Part shown: positions 8,284-17,363 of the stretch, piece by piece
Position numbering within the stretch: position 1 is the stretch's first letter
Layout of the letters: the number at the start of each line of letters is the position of its first letter
Assembly (NCBI GenBank): GCA_041395205.1
Contig: JAWLAZ010000001.1
Location: forward strand, 124,001 to 188,000
DNA: 64,000 bases
Direction: 5' to 3'
DNA from: JAHEFU01 sp041395205
GTDB taxonomy: Bacteria > 4484-113 > JAFGCY01
Notes under the pieces: model-generated
Told to the model about the DNA's origin: nothing
The model's database searches: none
The model's input: the letters and a program-made list of their open reading frames with translations, nothing else
Position numbers and translations under genes: made by a program

Positions 8284-9576
8284 TTGACAATCGCAATCTT
8301 CATCGTGGTCCTGACGATCGTCGCCGGTCTGGTGGCGGCTGCTGGCGACCGCATGGGCCAGCTCGCCGCCAAGCGCAAGATCCGCATCGGCAAGCTCAGA
8401 CCCCGTGATGCCTCGCGGCTCGTGGCGGTACTGACCGGCATGGCCATTTCCATCGTGACCTTCGGCGTGGTTTTCGCCGTCTGGCGCGACTTCCGCGAGG
8501 CCCTCACCCGCTACAGCGAAACCAAGGCCAGCCTGGCCAGTGTGCTGTCCGAGCGTGACAGCATGCTCACGGAAATCAAGACAGCACAGAGCGGCCGCGA
8601 CGATGCAATCAGGGCCCAGCAGGAGGCCGAGCGCGCCCTGAGCGAGGCCGAGGAACTGACCACGGCGGCCCAGAACAAGCTGATCGCGCTGGAGGACCAG
8701 CTCAGCGTGGCGGACCTGCAGATCGCTGACAAGGAAGCCGAACTGGCCAGGCGCCAGGCCGAGATTGACAAGATCCAGAAGGAACTGGCATCCGCGCGCC
8801 AGGTGCTGAAGGATATCGAAAAGCAGAAGGAAGGCGACCAGCTGCAGCTCAAGAGCCTGCAGGAACTCAAGGAGCGCGCGCGCGCGGAAATTGAGAAACT
8901 CAAGGATGAGGCGGAACGCTACAAGGGCAGTGAGGTGGAGCTGGAAATCGGCAAGGTGCTGGCCTACCAGGACATTCCGGCGGGTGAGGATGATGTGATC
9001 GGCCGCCTGCAGGAAGCAATTGACAAGGTGCAGATCAACATGCTGCGACGGGGTTACAGCATCGATCGTGAATCCGAGAACCGTGCACGTGAGTTTGCGG
9101 CGGATCTGCAGGCCGGGCAGTACGGCGCGGTGGTGGTGGTACGCAGCGGCCGCAATGTCTTCAAGGATGACGAGGACAAGGCGGTGCTGCTGGACTTCAG
9201 CTTCCAGCCCCTGGCCCCGATCCTGCGCCAGGGCAGTGACTTCATGGCGATCACCGTCACTGAACAGGGCAGCAGCGTACGTGTCATGGGCCGCTCGGAA
9301 GTGGCGCTGAGCCTGGGCAACCAGGTGGACATCGACTTCACCCAGCGCCTCGATACGCTGTTCCAGAGCGAGGCCCGCGGCGCTGGCTTCCTGCCGGACA
9401 TCGCCACAGGGACCTACAGCCATCCGCTCAATGAGCTGCTGTTCCAGGCGGAGAAGATCAATGCGCGGGAGCGGCCCTTCGTGATCCACCTCAGGGCCCA
9501 GAAGGATCTGACGGCGATTGACGGCGTATCCAACCTGGCACGCATGGAAGTGGTGATCACGGGAGTCGGGCAATGA
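8284..9576 (+). CDS. DUF3084 domain-containing membrane protein
   Basis: A 430-aa protein starting at TTG (8284) with GGAG eight bases upstream. Two membrane helices (about residues 1-21 and 49-66) frame a basic loop, AKRKIRIGKLRPRDASR. A long coiled coil follows (about 75-215), with repeated heptads such as ALSEAEELTTAAQNKLIALE. The remainder, with YGAVVVVRSGRNVF and VDIDFTQRLDTLF, is the globular DUF3084 part. Its function is unknown, and the layout suggests an envelope-attached scaffold. It overlaps the next gene by four bases (ATGA), so the two are translationally coupled. Confidence 0.85.
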   Translation: MTIAIFIVVLTIVAGLVAAAGDRMGQLAAKRKIRIGKLRPRDASRLVAVLTGMAISIVTFGVVFAVWRDFREALTRYSETKASLASVLSERDSMLTEIKTAQSGRDDAIRAQQEAERALSEAEELTTAAQNKLIALEDQLSVADLQIADKEAELARRQAEIDKIQKELASARQVLKDIEKQKEGDQLQLKSLQELKERARAEIEKLKDEAERYKGSEVELEIGKVLAYQDIPAGEDDVIGRLQEAIDKVQINMLRRGYSIDRESENRAREFAADLQAGQYGAVVVVRSGRNVFKDDEDKAVLLDFSFQPLAPILRQGSDFMAITVTEQGSSVRVMGRSEVALSLGNQVDIDFTQRLDTLFQSEARGAGFLPDIATGTYSHPLNELLFQAEKINARERPFVIHLRAQKDLTAIDGVSNLARMEVVITGVGQ

Positions 9577-10505
9577 TGCTGCGCTGGCTTGCCGCACTGT
9601 TATGCCTGCTGCTGATTCTCCCCGGACTGACGGCTGCGCAGGATGATCCCGCGAATGATCCGGACACGCCGGTCTCCCAGCCGGCGGATGATGCTGAATC
9701 CACCCAGCAGGAGGAGCGGGCCTCAGTGGGTGCTCCGGCGCTGCCGCTGGCCAGCATCCCGCTGCAGGAGAATCTGCGCTTCACGGTCCGTCCGACGATC
9801 CTCGGGCTGATTCCTCCGGACAGTGCCGAGGACTACGGCGAGGGCCTGATCCGTGTCAGCCAGCGTCAGGGCAGGCAGCTGACCCTGCACTATGAAATCA
9901 AGGAAGAGATTGAGAAGGAGCGCGGTGGGGCCGAGACCTTCGAGCTGCAGGAGGCACCTGCGGAAATGCGCACGGAATTCCTGACGCGCTTTCGCCGCGG
10001 TGATGCCGTCGTGGAGGACTTCAGCAGCGGCCGGCGGATCGCCAGCCCGCTGTTCTGGGAGGATGGTGATTTCCGCGCCAGGGACTATGGCCTGCTCTGG
10101 GTGGAGTATGGCCTGCTGGCGGAGCTGAAGGAAAACGGCAGTGCGGCCTGGGATCTGCATTGCACCACTTCCGCTGAGTCCGAGCGTGCCGCTGAACTGA
10201 ACGACCTGATGGACTCACGACGCCGGGCGCAGGGTCTCGCGGATGGTGCCGAGCCGCGTCTGGAGCTGCTGGAAGCACAGGGCCGCTACATCGTGCCGGT
10301 CAACGGTGAAATGAGCCAGCTGGCCGCGGTGCATGCCCGTGACAGTTTCGGTGTGGCGGAGTACTGGTTCCTCGATGATCCTGACAATCCGCTGCTGCTG
10401 AAAATGAGCTTTATAGCCAGCCCGGATGCCAGCCCGAATCAGGCGGGGATCCTGCGCCAGCTGCTGGCCGGTGTCGGCTTCGCCGTGACCTCGATCAACT
10501 ACTGA
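9573..10505 (+). CDS. secreted protein of unknown function
   Basis: A 310-aa protein with a typical signal peptide, MMLRWLAALLCLLLILPGLTAA, and probable cleavage after AQ. A short acidic low-complexity region (DDPANDPDTPVSQPADDAES) links it to a globular domain with alternating beta-like segments. The mature part has a single cysteine and no motif I can name. Its ATG lies inside the stop codon of the DUF3084 gene, so the two proteins are probably made together and may work together at the envelope. The 3' end overlaps the convergent membrane protein gene by 7 bp. Confidence 0.75.
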   Translation: MMLRWLAALLCLLLILPGLTAAQDDPANDPDTPVSQPADDAESTQQEERASVGAPALPLASIPLQENLRFTVRPTILGLIPPDSAEDYGEGLIRVSQRQGRQLTLHYEIKEEIEKERGGAETFELQEAPAEMRTEFLTRFRRGDAVVEDFSSGRRIASPLFWEDGDFRARDYGLLWVEYGLLAELKENGSAAWDLHCTTSAESERAAELNDLMDSRRRAQGLADGAEPRLELLEAQGRYIVPVNGEMSQLAAVHARDSFGVAEYWFLDDPDNPLLLKMSFIASPDASPNQAGILRQLLAGVGFAVTSINY

Positions 10506-11704
10506 GCTGAATCCACGAGCGGGGTGCGGCGGTCAGCCGTGGCCTGCAGGGCCAGGCGCCACAGCAGCCTGAGCAGCAGCAGCTGCAGAGCCAGCAGCAG
10601 GGGGTAGCGCCAGAATTCGAATGCCAGGGCATTCCAGGACTCCAGCAGCGGCTCGCCGCGCAGCATCAGCGAGGGCGAGGAGAAGGGGCTGAAGGGCAGG
10701 AAGGCATTGTAGACCCACATCATGTTGCCAAAGAAGGCCGCAAAGGGTTCCTCATCCATAAAGCCGCCGACGATGCTCGCCGTCAGGAACAGCAGGGCAA
10801 ACACCACCGGCACGAGCAGCGGCAGGGCCAGCATCAGCCAGTTGCGGCGCGGACGTTCGCGGAAGGCCAGCAGCGCGCTGCCGAAGAATACGGCGCAGCC
10901 CGTGAGCAGGCCGAGTGGGACGAGCGGCCAGAGGTCCATGGCCATGGGCCGGCCACGGGGACCGTCAGCAAACAGCGCACTGCCGAAGACAGCCGCGAAG
11001 AACTGCAGGCCGGCCAGGGCCAGCGACAGCAATGCCACCAGCAGGGCATGCCGCTGCAGCAGGCCGATGCAGTTCAGGAAGAGCGCCAGGCAGATGCTGC
11101 CGAGCATGCCGCTGAGTGTCATGGCAACGATGCTCAGGGGCAGGAACATCAGGGACTGCAGCATCACGGCACCGGAATTGTCGAGTGTCGGCAGCATGAA
11201 ACACAGCGAGAACACGGTGGAGGCCAGCAGGATCCTGGGCCAGAGCGGAACCACGTTGATGCGGATCCCGGCCGTGAGGATTTCCTGATCACTTATGGGT
11301 GAGATGCAGGTCATGGAATCCAGCAGCTGGGCTCCGCCGGACTGCTTGACGAGTGACAGCCAGCCGATGCTGTCGCGGCAGAGCCCGAAGATCCCGCCCA
11401 GCAGCCAGAGCATGCTGCCCGGTACGAGAACCACGATCAGCAGAACCGTGCCGATTTCCAGAGAGTCAGAACGGAAGCTCTGCCAGTCGTCAATGGTGCG
11501 GGCGATCACCGCGCTGAAGATGGCGAGCATCAACAGCCCCATGCTCACTAGCAGAATCCAGGCATTGCGCTTCCAGCCGGGGCTGAGCATCGCATTGCGC
11601 ATGCGCCGGCGTTGCACCAGGCCATACAGGCTGTTGTGCTCCTCATCCTGCAGGGCAGAGAGCAGGCCTGCGGGCTCGCTGGGGGCTGTCGTCACTTGCT
11701 GCAC
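10499..11704 (-). CDS. polytopic membrane protein, second ABC-2-like member
   Basis: A 401-aa protein with about eight membrane segments. Like the product of 2997-4196, it starts with a basic cytosolic stretch (LVQRRRMRNAMLSPGWKR), enters the membrane, and near residue 130 has SMTCISPISDQEILTAGI, the ABC-2 permease-like loop. The two proteins have the same length and layout and are probably paralogues. No ATPase gene is adjacent. Translation starts at GTG 11704, and a TAGAAT -10 box ends six bases upstream, so the gene seems leaderless. It faces the secreted-protein gene end to end with a 7-bp overlap. Confidence 0.65.
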   Translation of the reverse strand: MQQVTTAPSEPAGLLSALQDEEHNSLYGLVQRRRMRNAMLSPGWKRNAWILLVSMGLLMLAIFSAVIARTIDDWQSFRSDSLEIGTVLLIVVLVPGSMLWLLGGIFGLCRDSIGWLSLVKQSGGAQLLDSMTCISPISDQEILTAGIRINVVPLWPRILLASTVFSLCFMLPTLDNSGAVMLQSLMFLPLSIVAMTLSGMLGSICLALFLNCIGLLQRHALLVALLSLALAGLQFFAAVFGSALFADGPRGRPMAMDLWPLVPLGLLTGCAVFFGSALLAFRERPRRNWLMLALPLLVPVVFALLFLTASIVGGFMDEEPFAAFFGNMMWVYNAFLPFSPFSSPSLMLRGEPLLESWNALAFEFWRYPLLLALQLLLLRLLWRLALQATADRRTPLVDSAQ

Positions 11705-11784
11705 GGCGCGATTCTACATCCTGTCATGCTGACTGATTGACGCAGCGGCGGGCGGCGGGGGTTCAGTGGGGAGAAACAAAAAGG

Positions 11785-11829
11785 GCCCGGTTCTTCGGAG
11801 CCAGCTTCTCTCCTGTAAACCGGGCTTTT
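11785..11829. terminator. terminator-like hairpin in a divergent gap
   Basis: GCCCGGTT (11785-11792) pairs with AACCGGGC (11818-11825) around a 25-base loop. It is followed by TTTT on the plus strand and by a T-rich stretch on the minus strand. It lies between two genes transcribed away from it, so it would end either antisense transcripts or a short leader RNA. A second perfect hairpin, GCAGGG-ccg-CCCTGC, is at 11835-11849. Confidence 0.5.
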
Positions 11830-11993
11830 GGACGGCAGGGCCGCCCTGCAGGTCGGGTTAGATACCTGTAATTACTAAGATACCAGAACAGCACGGATGT
11901 TACAAAAACGCTGCACAGACTATGCTTTTGCCCGTGCGGGTCAACAGCGGTTGGCTTTGCCGCGTCAGAGAGCTGTTGTTACAGGAGCGGAAC

Positions 11994-13118
11994 ATGCCCA
12001 GACTGAATCTCGTGATCATCTGCCTGATCATCCTGCTCACGGCCCTGCTGCAGTCCTGCGGCGGCGGCGGCGGGATGACAATGAACAGCAAGGAAAGCCG
12101 CGGCAGCTCGGTGGCGATGGCCCCGATGGATGCGGAGGAGATGTACTACGGCGGGGAAGGCGGAGCCGCCGCTCCGGAGATGGATGGCTACTCTAACAAT
12201 ATCCAGACCAACAGCCAGTACGACTCACAGTACCGCGATCAGACCAGCTCTGGCGGAAGGACGGCCGGTAACACGGAGGACGTTGACATTCCCTCCGGGG
12301 GGATGCTGCAGAACATCGACGACTGGCTGAATCCCAAGGCCTGGGCCCAGGAGCCGGCGGGGGAGCAGAGCTTCATCATCCGCAATGGCAACCTGGAGAT
12401 CGAGATCGATGACTACGACAAGTCCAGTGCAGAGGTGAAGACGATTGCGATCCGCCACGGCGGAATCATCACCGACAGCCAGATGCAGAAGTACGGCGAC
12501 AACATGCGCGTGGGCTGGATCACCTTGCGAGTGCCGGGAGACAAGTTCGACCAGTGCTTCGAGGACCTGCAGGGCGTGGGCGAGGTCAAGGTCCAGAATG
12601 TCTCCAGCGAGGATGTCACGAATGAATACATCTCCGGGGTAAGCCGGATGCAGGCGCTGCAGACGGAGCATACGACCCTGCAGGGTATGCTCGAGGATGC
12701 GCGCGAGATCCAGCGCAGCCGCGGGCTCGGTGAGGCCTACTCAGTGCTGCTGGATACCCAGCGCCGCCTGAGTGAGGTGACGACGGAACTGCAGACGGTT
12801 GAGAACCGCGTCAATTCCCTGAAGGACCGCATCCAGCGCTCCACGATCACCGTCAATCTGAGCGAGCGCCCGCTGGCGCCTCCGCCGGATGAATTCGCCT
12901 GGGGCTTTGGCAGCACATTCGAGAATGCCAAGAAGGACCTGCTGCACGGCATCGACTACACCGTGAGCGGCATCATTTACTTCCTCGTGAACGGGCTGAT
13001 CTGGTGGCTGATCTGGATCGTGATCATCTTCCTGGCCTGGAAGCTGTTCCTCGGCAGGCTCTGGCAGGCGATCCGCCGCGCGGCGCTAGCCAAGGGTGAG
13101 GAGCCGCTGGCGCGCTAG
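11994..13118 (+). CDS. DUF4349 lipoprotein
   Basis: The start at 11994 is supported by AGGAG ten bases upstream and by the signal sequence MPRLNLVIICLIILLTALLQ, with lipobox LQSC and five glycines after it. The DUF4349 domain runs from FIIRNGNLEIEIDDYDK to RSTITVNLSERPL, with the family's RVPGDKFDQ and a central coiled coil. A membrane helix (IIYFLVNGLIWWLIWIVIIF) ends the protein, followed by a basic tail. The protein (374 aa) is therefore anchored both by lipid and by a C-terminal helix. DUF4349 has no established function. The upstream gap of 289 bp holds the terminator-like hairpins and a weak TTACAA-N15-TATGCT promoter. Confidence 0.85.
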   Translation: MPRLNLVIICLIILLTALLQSCGGGGGMTMNSKESRGSSVAMAPMDAEEMYYGGEGGAAAPEMDGYSNNIQTNSQYDSQYRDQTSSGGRTAGNTEDVDIPSGGMLQNIDDWLNPKAWAQEPAGEQSFIIRNGNLEIEIDDYDKSSAEVKTIAIRHGGIITDSQMQKYGDNMRVGWITLRVPGDKFDQCFEDLQGVGEVKVQNVSSEDVTNEYISGVSRMQALQTEHTTLQGMLEDAREIQRSRGLGEAYSVLLDTQRRLSEVTTELQTVENRVNSLKDRIQRSTITVNLSERPLAPPPDEFAWGFGSTFENAKKDLLHGIDYTVSGIIYFLVNGLIWWLIWIVIIFLAWKLFLGRLWQAIRRAALAKGEEPLAR

Positions 13119-13250
13119 GCTGGCAATCGCCTGCAGGCCGCTGGCTGCCGTGCTAGAATCTAGCGCGGGCCTGATCCGGATGGGGCGATCCGGTGGGCCT
13201 GAGCGCGCAGCTGAGGCTGGGCGGCCAGAGATGGAAAGGTGGATAGAGGC

Positions 13251-13631
13251 ATGAGCCGGCCGAAGTACAGAAGCGAGGAGAAGCCGCTTTCGAGCGCTGC
13301 CGCCTCCGCATTCAGCCCCTTTGTCCGGCAGTTCCGCAAGTTCACCGCGATGCGCATCTTCTTGCAGCTGCTGCCGGAGGAGCTCAATTGTCTGGCGGCT
13401 CCCTACGATGTGCGCCTGGCACGCAATGAGGACGGGGTTGATCTCAACACAATGTTCATCTATGCCGCGTCTCCCACTGTGGCAACGGTGCTGCGCCAGC
13501 GCAGCCGCCGGCTGGTGGCGGATGTGAATGCCGGACTGCCGGTGGAACTGCTGGAGGAACTGCAGATTGATGTGGTGAATCCGGCGAGAGTTGAGCAGCA
13601 ATTGAATATTCTGGCGGTCAGCCCCGACTAG
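13251..13631 (+). CDS. possible DUF721 (DciA-like) protein
   Basis: A 126-aa soluble protein. The second half, MFIYAASPTVATVLRQRS followed by RRLVADVNAGLPVELLEELQIDVV, has the strand-helix-helix-strand pattern and the SPxxxxxLRxRxxxLxxxxN spacing of DUF721. That family includes the replicative helicase operator DciA. The N-terminal half is basic (RQFRKFTAMR). The ATG at 13251 is preferred over the GTG at 13239 because AAGGTGG lies eight bases before it. An origin-proximal location would suit DciA, but the match is by eye and could be chance. A TAGAAT box at 13154 is too far off to make this gene leaderless. Confidence 0.5.
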   Translation: MSRPKYRSEEKPLSSAAASAFSPFVRQFRKFTAMRIFLQLLPEELNCLAAPYDVRLARNEDGVDLNTMFIYAASPTVATVLRQRSRRLVADVNAGLPVELLEELQIDVVNPARVEQQLNILAVSPD

Positions 13632-13663
13632 AAGGTGTATTGGAAATAACTGCGCGGCGGAAA

Positions 13664-16009
13664 ATGAATTTAACGGGATACAGACTGCTGGCAGCACTGT
13701 GCGCGCTGCTGTGTGCGCTTGCGCCGGGGCAGTCCCGTGCCGCGACGGAATGGCAGAGCCTGCTGTCCGAGGACTTCAGCCAGGGTGAGGTCAGCTTCTA
13801 CACCGGCCAGGCCTCCGAGGCCTTCTACGGAATTGACGACCAGAGCCGCTACGTGATCGACGGCCTGAACACGAACATCGACTCGCTTTCCGCGCTCACG
13901 AAGAACCTGTATTACTACTATGTCGAATCGGAATGCGAGCTGATCGACACCCGCATCGGTGAAATGGCCTTCTGCGGGCTGGTGTTCCACTACAACAAGA
14001 AGATCCCCGGCAAGCTGGCCTACTACGTGTTCTACATCTATGCGGACGGCTACTACGGCGCCAAGCGTGTGATCGGTGACAGCGCGGAGGTGATCCTGCC
14101 GCTGACCCGCAGCGAGCTGATCGACATCGACCGGCCGAACATCCTCGCCGTGGAGGCGCGCGGCACGCGCTTCGACCTCTACATCAACGGACGCTTCGTT
14201 GACAGCTTCACCGATGTGCGGATTGACGGCGGTGGCTTCGGCTTCTATGTCAGCCAGCAGTCGCGGGCGGCCTTTGACAACTTCTCCGTGAAGGTTGAGC
14301 GGCGCGGCGGCGGGCCCGAGGCCGTGGAAAGCCCGGAACTGCTGGAGGGCAGCAGCGATGACAGCTCCCGGGCGGTGAAGCCCGCCGCGGGTGCGGATGC
14401 CGACGAGTATGGCTTCCCGAACATTCCGCGTGATCCGAACCGCCCGGTCTATCCCTGGGAGGTCGGTGTTGACAAGAGTGAGACCGCGCGCCGGGAACGC
14501 GGAGATGAGGCCCGCGAGCGCGAACTGGCGGATCTCGAGGCCAGGCGCAACAGCCAGGAGCTGCAGGATCCGCCGGCCCAGCCGGAATCCCAGAGCAATG
14601 TGCAGCAGCCTGAGGACAGCCATATCGAACAGGCGGAGCCGCTGAAGCTTGACCCGGTGCAGCCGGAAGTTCCGGAACACCAGACCGGGGAAGCGGCCAG
14701 CCAGGCACCGGTTCAGACTGAGGCGGACAGCGAAACGCAGAACCCCCCGGCGGAGAATCCCAGCGAGGCAGCTCAGCAGCCCGAGCAGGGCAATGCCGCT
14801 GCCGATGAGTCGTTCATCAATGTGAGCCTGCCCGGCAACAGCAGCCCGCCGGCGGACGGTGTGAAGCAGGCTGATGCAGAGGAGTCTGCGGAAACAGAAA
14901 AGCGCAGTGCCGCGGAGATCATGCGTGAAGTGCGCGCTGATGATGACGACTGGTCCACCAGCGCTCCTCCGTATCGCGCACCGGACAAGCCGCGCAGTGA
15001 TGCGGAGGAAAAGCCGGCGGAGGCTGGCAGCGAGGCGGAAACTGATCTGAAGGGCATCGAGCTGCCTCCGCTGGACATGGCACGTGCTCCCGGTCGTGAT
15101 GCGAGCTCCGCATCTGAGTCCCAGGCCGCTGCCAATGGCGGGGAGCTGGATGAGCCGCAGGCGGGCGCGCAGGCGGAATCCAGCACAGGGACTGAGCTTC
15201 CTGAGAATGGCAATGCTGATGCTGCTGCAGCGGACGGGCAGCAGGATGCAGCGGAGGGTGCCGGGCAGGGAGATGGCAGCCTGTCACTGTTTCCGAGTGG
15301 CAAGGACAATCCGCAGGATCGGCCGCTGGCGGACCACCCGCCCGATGCGGGACATGTGCTGGGCTCTGCCGAGGACAACCCCGGCGAGCTGAAGCTGCCG
15401 GCCTCGCGTGCTGCGAATGATGCGAGCGTGGAGTACGACCCCTTCGAAGGCAACCCGGATGTGCAGTCCGTCTATGACGACTTCACGGAGCAGCGCTGGC
15501 CGGTGGCGGACGGCGACACCTCCAGTTACCGCTACTTCGGCGCGGCCTATGAAATTGACAACACGAAGAGTGACACGATGGCCATCAGCTACCAGCAGGG
15601 CAGCTTCAGCGATGCGCGCTACGGCGTGGACGTGGAGTACCTCGGCGGGCTGGACTACGTGGGCTACGGCATCGCCACGCGCTTCAGCGTGAGGAACGGC
15701 AGCGTTTCCTACTACGGGATGTTCGTCAGCCAGAGTGGCGAGTTCCTGCTGCTGCGGGTCCTGGACGGCCAGGAAACGGTGCTGCATGACTGGAGCACGG
15801 CCCCCAACCTGAGCCGCACGCTTTCCAACCGGATCGGCATGGAGCTGATCGGCGGCAGCATCCAGTGCATCATCAACGGCGAGGTCGTGGCCACGATCAA
15901 TGACGACAGCCTGCCAAGCGGCGGCTACGCCCTGCTCTGCGGTCCCGGCACGAGCACGCGCTTTGACAACCTGACGATCAAGGGCATCGTCACTGACGGC
16001 GGGCAGTAG
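13664..16009 (+). CDS. secreted protein with two lectin/LamG-like domains and a long acidic linker
   Basis: The ATG at 13664 gives the signal peptide MNLTGYRLLAALCALLCALA with cleavage near SRAA. The 781-aa protein has an N-terminal jelly-roll-like domain (about residues 30-205) ending in AFDNFSVKVE. A linker of about 350 residues follows, made mostly of E, A, P, S, D and Q. A second domain (about 595-778) ends in RFDNLTIKG. The two ends resemble each other and the concanavalin-like fold of LamG and DUF1080 proteins, which bind sugars. The role may be surface polysaccharide binding. The ATP-grasp gene begins three bases after its stop. Confidence 0.7.
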   Translation: MNLTGYRLLAALCALLCALAPGQSRAATEWQSLLSEDFSQGEVSFYTGQASEAFYGIDDQSRYVIDGLNTNIDSLSALTKNLYYYYVESECELIDTRIGEMAFCGLVFHYNKKIPGKLAYYVFYIYADGYYGAKRVIGDSAEVILPLTRSELIDIDRPNILAVEARGTRFDLYINGRFVDSFTDVRIDGGGFGFYVSQQSRAAFDNFSVKVERRGGGPEAVESPELLEGSSDDSSRAVKPAAGADADEYGFPNIPRDPNRPVYPWEVGVDKSETARRERGDEARERELADLEARRNSQELQDPPAQPESQSNVQQPEDSHIEQAEPLKLDPVQPEVPEHQTGEAASQAPVQTEADSETQNPPAENPSEAAQQPEQGNAAADESFINVSLPGNSSPPADGVKQADAEESAETEKRSAAEIMREVRADDDDWSTSAPPYRAPDKPRSDAEEKPAEAGSEAETDLKGIELPPLDMARAPGRDASSASESQAAANGGELDEPQAGAQAESSTGTELPENGNADAAAADGQQDAAEGAGQGDGSLSLFPSGKDNPQDRPLADHPPDAGHVLGSAEDNPGELKLPASRAANDASVEYDPFEGNPDVQSVYDDFTEQRWPVADGDTSSYRYFGAAYEIDNTKSDTMAISYQQGSFSDARYGVDVEYLGGLDYVGYGIATRFSVRNGSVSYYGMFVSQSGEFLLLRVLDGQETVLHDWSTAPNLSRTLSNRIGMELIGGSIQCIINGEVVATINDDSLPSGGYALLCGPGTSTRFDNLTIKGIVTDGGQ

Positions 16010-16012
16010 GGC

Positions 16013-16921
16013 GTGGCTGTCCTCAGCGTGATCCTGCTGAGCAAGCAGGAAAAGGTGCATGGCACCGACCGCCTCGTGGAAGCGGCCGGGGACCGGACGG
16101 ATCTCGAGCTGCTCCACATTGATCCCCACGAGCTGATTCTTGGCAACGGACCGGGCATGCCCGGCATCCGCCATGCCAAGGCTGCCCTGCCGGATCCACG
16201 CAGCAGCCTGCTGCTGCCCCGCAGTGGCAGCCTGACGGATGAATACAGCCTGTTCTGCCTGGAGCAGCTGGAAGCCTGCGGCTATCGCAGCCTCAACCCG
16301 GTGGCGGGGATCTGGCAATTGCGCAGCAAGTTCCGCGCCCAGCAGCTGCTGCAGGAGGCTGGTCTGCGCGTACCGGAGAGCGTGCTGCTGCATTCGCGCA
16401 GCGAGGAGTGCCTCGAGGACATCGTCGCGGAGCTGGGTGGACTGCCCGTGGTGCTGAAGTACCTGCGCGGCAGCCGCGGCAGGGGCGTGATGAAGATCAG
16501 CGACATGGACACGATCAGAAGCATCCTCGCCTCCCTCAACATGCTGAAGTTCGACCTGATGCTGCAGCGCTTCCACCCGGAGGCCGCGGCGGGCTCGATC
16601 CGGGTGATCGTGCTCAATGGCGTGGCGCACTGCGCGATGGAACTGCGCAGCGGTGAGGGACGCAGCCGCTCCAACCTGCATGAGGGTGGCACTCCGCATC
16701 TGAAGGAACTGGACGGGCCGCTGCGCCGGACTGCTGAACTGGCTGCCAGCTGCTTCGGGCTGGGCTTTGCCGGCGTTGACATCGTGGAGACGGCAGAGGG
16801 CCTGCTCGTGCTGGAAGTCAACAGCGGGCCGGGCTTCAGGGGCATGGAGGAAGTGCACGGTCAGGTGGTGGCCGAGTCGATCATCAGCGCCTGCCAGGAG
16901 CTTGCCCGGAGCTGGGGCTAG
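16013..16921 (+). CDS. RimK-family ATP-grasp ligase
   Basis: A 302-aa cytosolic enzyme of the ATP-grasp superfamily. The nucleotide-binding region shows SKFRAQQLLQEAGLRVPESV, PVVLKYLRGSRGRGVMKI (lysine and glycine-rich loop) and QRFHPEAAAGSIRVIVLNG. The metal-binding end is GVDIVETAEGLLVLEVNSGPG. RimK-like enzymes join glutamate or other amino acids to carboxyl groups of proteins, peptides or cofactors. Translation starts at GTG 16013, three bases after the stop of the two-lectin-domain protein, so the genes form one unit. No peptide substrate gene is adjacent. A link with that protein's acidic linker is only a guess. Confidence 0.85.
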   Translation: MAVLSVILLSKQEKVHGTDRLVEAAGDRTDLELLHIDPHELILGNGPGMPGIRHAKAALPDPRSSLLLPRSGSLTDEYSLFCLEQLEACGYRSLNPVAGIWQLRSKFRAQQLLQEAGLRVPESVLLHSRSEECLEDIVAELGGLPVVLKYLRGSRGRGVMKISDMDTIRSILASLNMLKFDLMLQRFHPEAAAGSIRVIVLNGVAHCAMELRSGEGRSRSNLHEGGTPHLKELDGPLRRTAELAASCFGLGFAGVDIVETAEGLLVLEVNSGPGFRGMEEVHGQVVAESIISACQELARSWG

Positions 16922-17316
16922 AAGCCGTCCTGGCTGCGGTCGCGCATCTCGAACTCCAGGTTCTCGCGATAGCGGCGGTACATGTGCTCGCGATCGGTGT
17001 TGCCCTGCTCGAAGGCCAGGCGGCTGCGCTCCTCGATGTATTCCAGCGCGTCCTCATAGCGCTGCTTGCCGATCAGCAGTTCCAGCTCCCTGTCATAGGC
17101 CGCCCCTGCACGCTCCTCGAGATGGCGTTTCTGGGATTTGGCAATTTCCTCGGCCTGGCGCTTCATGATGTCGCGGTTGAGGATCTCATTCTCGCGGGCC
17201 CTGGCCAGGTCATTGTTCAGGTTGACGAGATAGGTCACGCCCCAGGCCAGCAGGGAGCCGACAATAATCACAACCGGAATCATCAGGAAAACCATCTGGA
17301 CAGGACCCCCAGCCAC
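16918..17316 (-). CDS. small membrane protein with coiled coil
   Basis: A protein of 132 aa from GTG 17316, or 125 aa from the ATG at 17295. One membrane helix (MVFLMIPVVIIVGSLLAWGVTYLV) is followed by a highly charged helical region, NNDLARARENEILNRDIMKR onward, which probably forms a coiled coil inside the cell. No known domain is seen. It is the last of three small membrane-protein genes on the minus strand downstream of tgt. All three have one or two hydrophobic helices followed by a charged helix, so they may be distant relatives. Confidence 0.65.
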   Translation of the reverse strand: MAGGPVQMVFLMIPVVIIVGSLLAWGVTYLVNLNNDLARARENEILNRDIMKRQAEEIAKSQKRHLEERAGAAYDRELELLIGKQRYEDALEYIEERSRLAFEQGNTDREHMYRRYRENLEFEMRDRSQDGF

Positions 17317-17363
17317 AGCTGCCGTGGCTGTAGCAACATTCTAGCCAATGCAGGGGGGACAGC

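Noticed and set aside
8011..9597. 528-codon antisense frame over the DUF3084 gene
   Set aside because: The sense protein has a strong coiled coil and domain match. The antisense product shows no domain and only mirror-like Leu/His/Gln repeats.
15284..16858. 524-codon antisense frame over the two-lectin protein and the ATP-grasp gene
   Set aside because: It crosses two well-supported genes and lacks any recognisable features.
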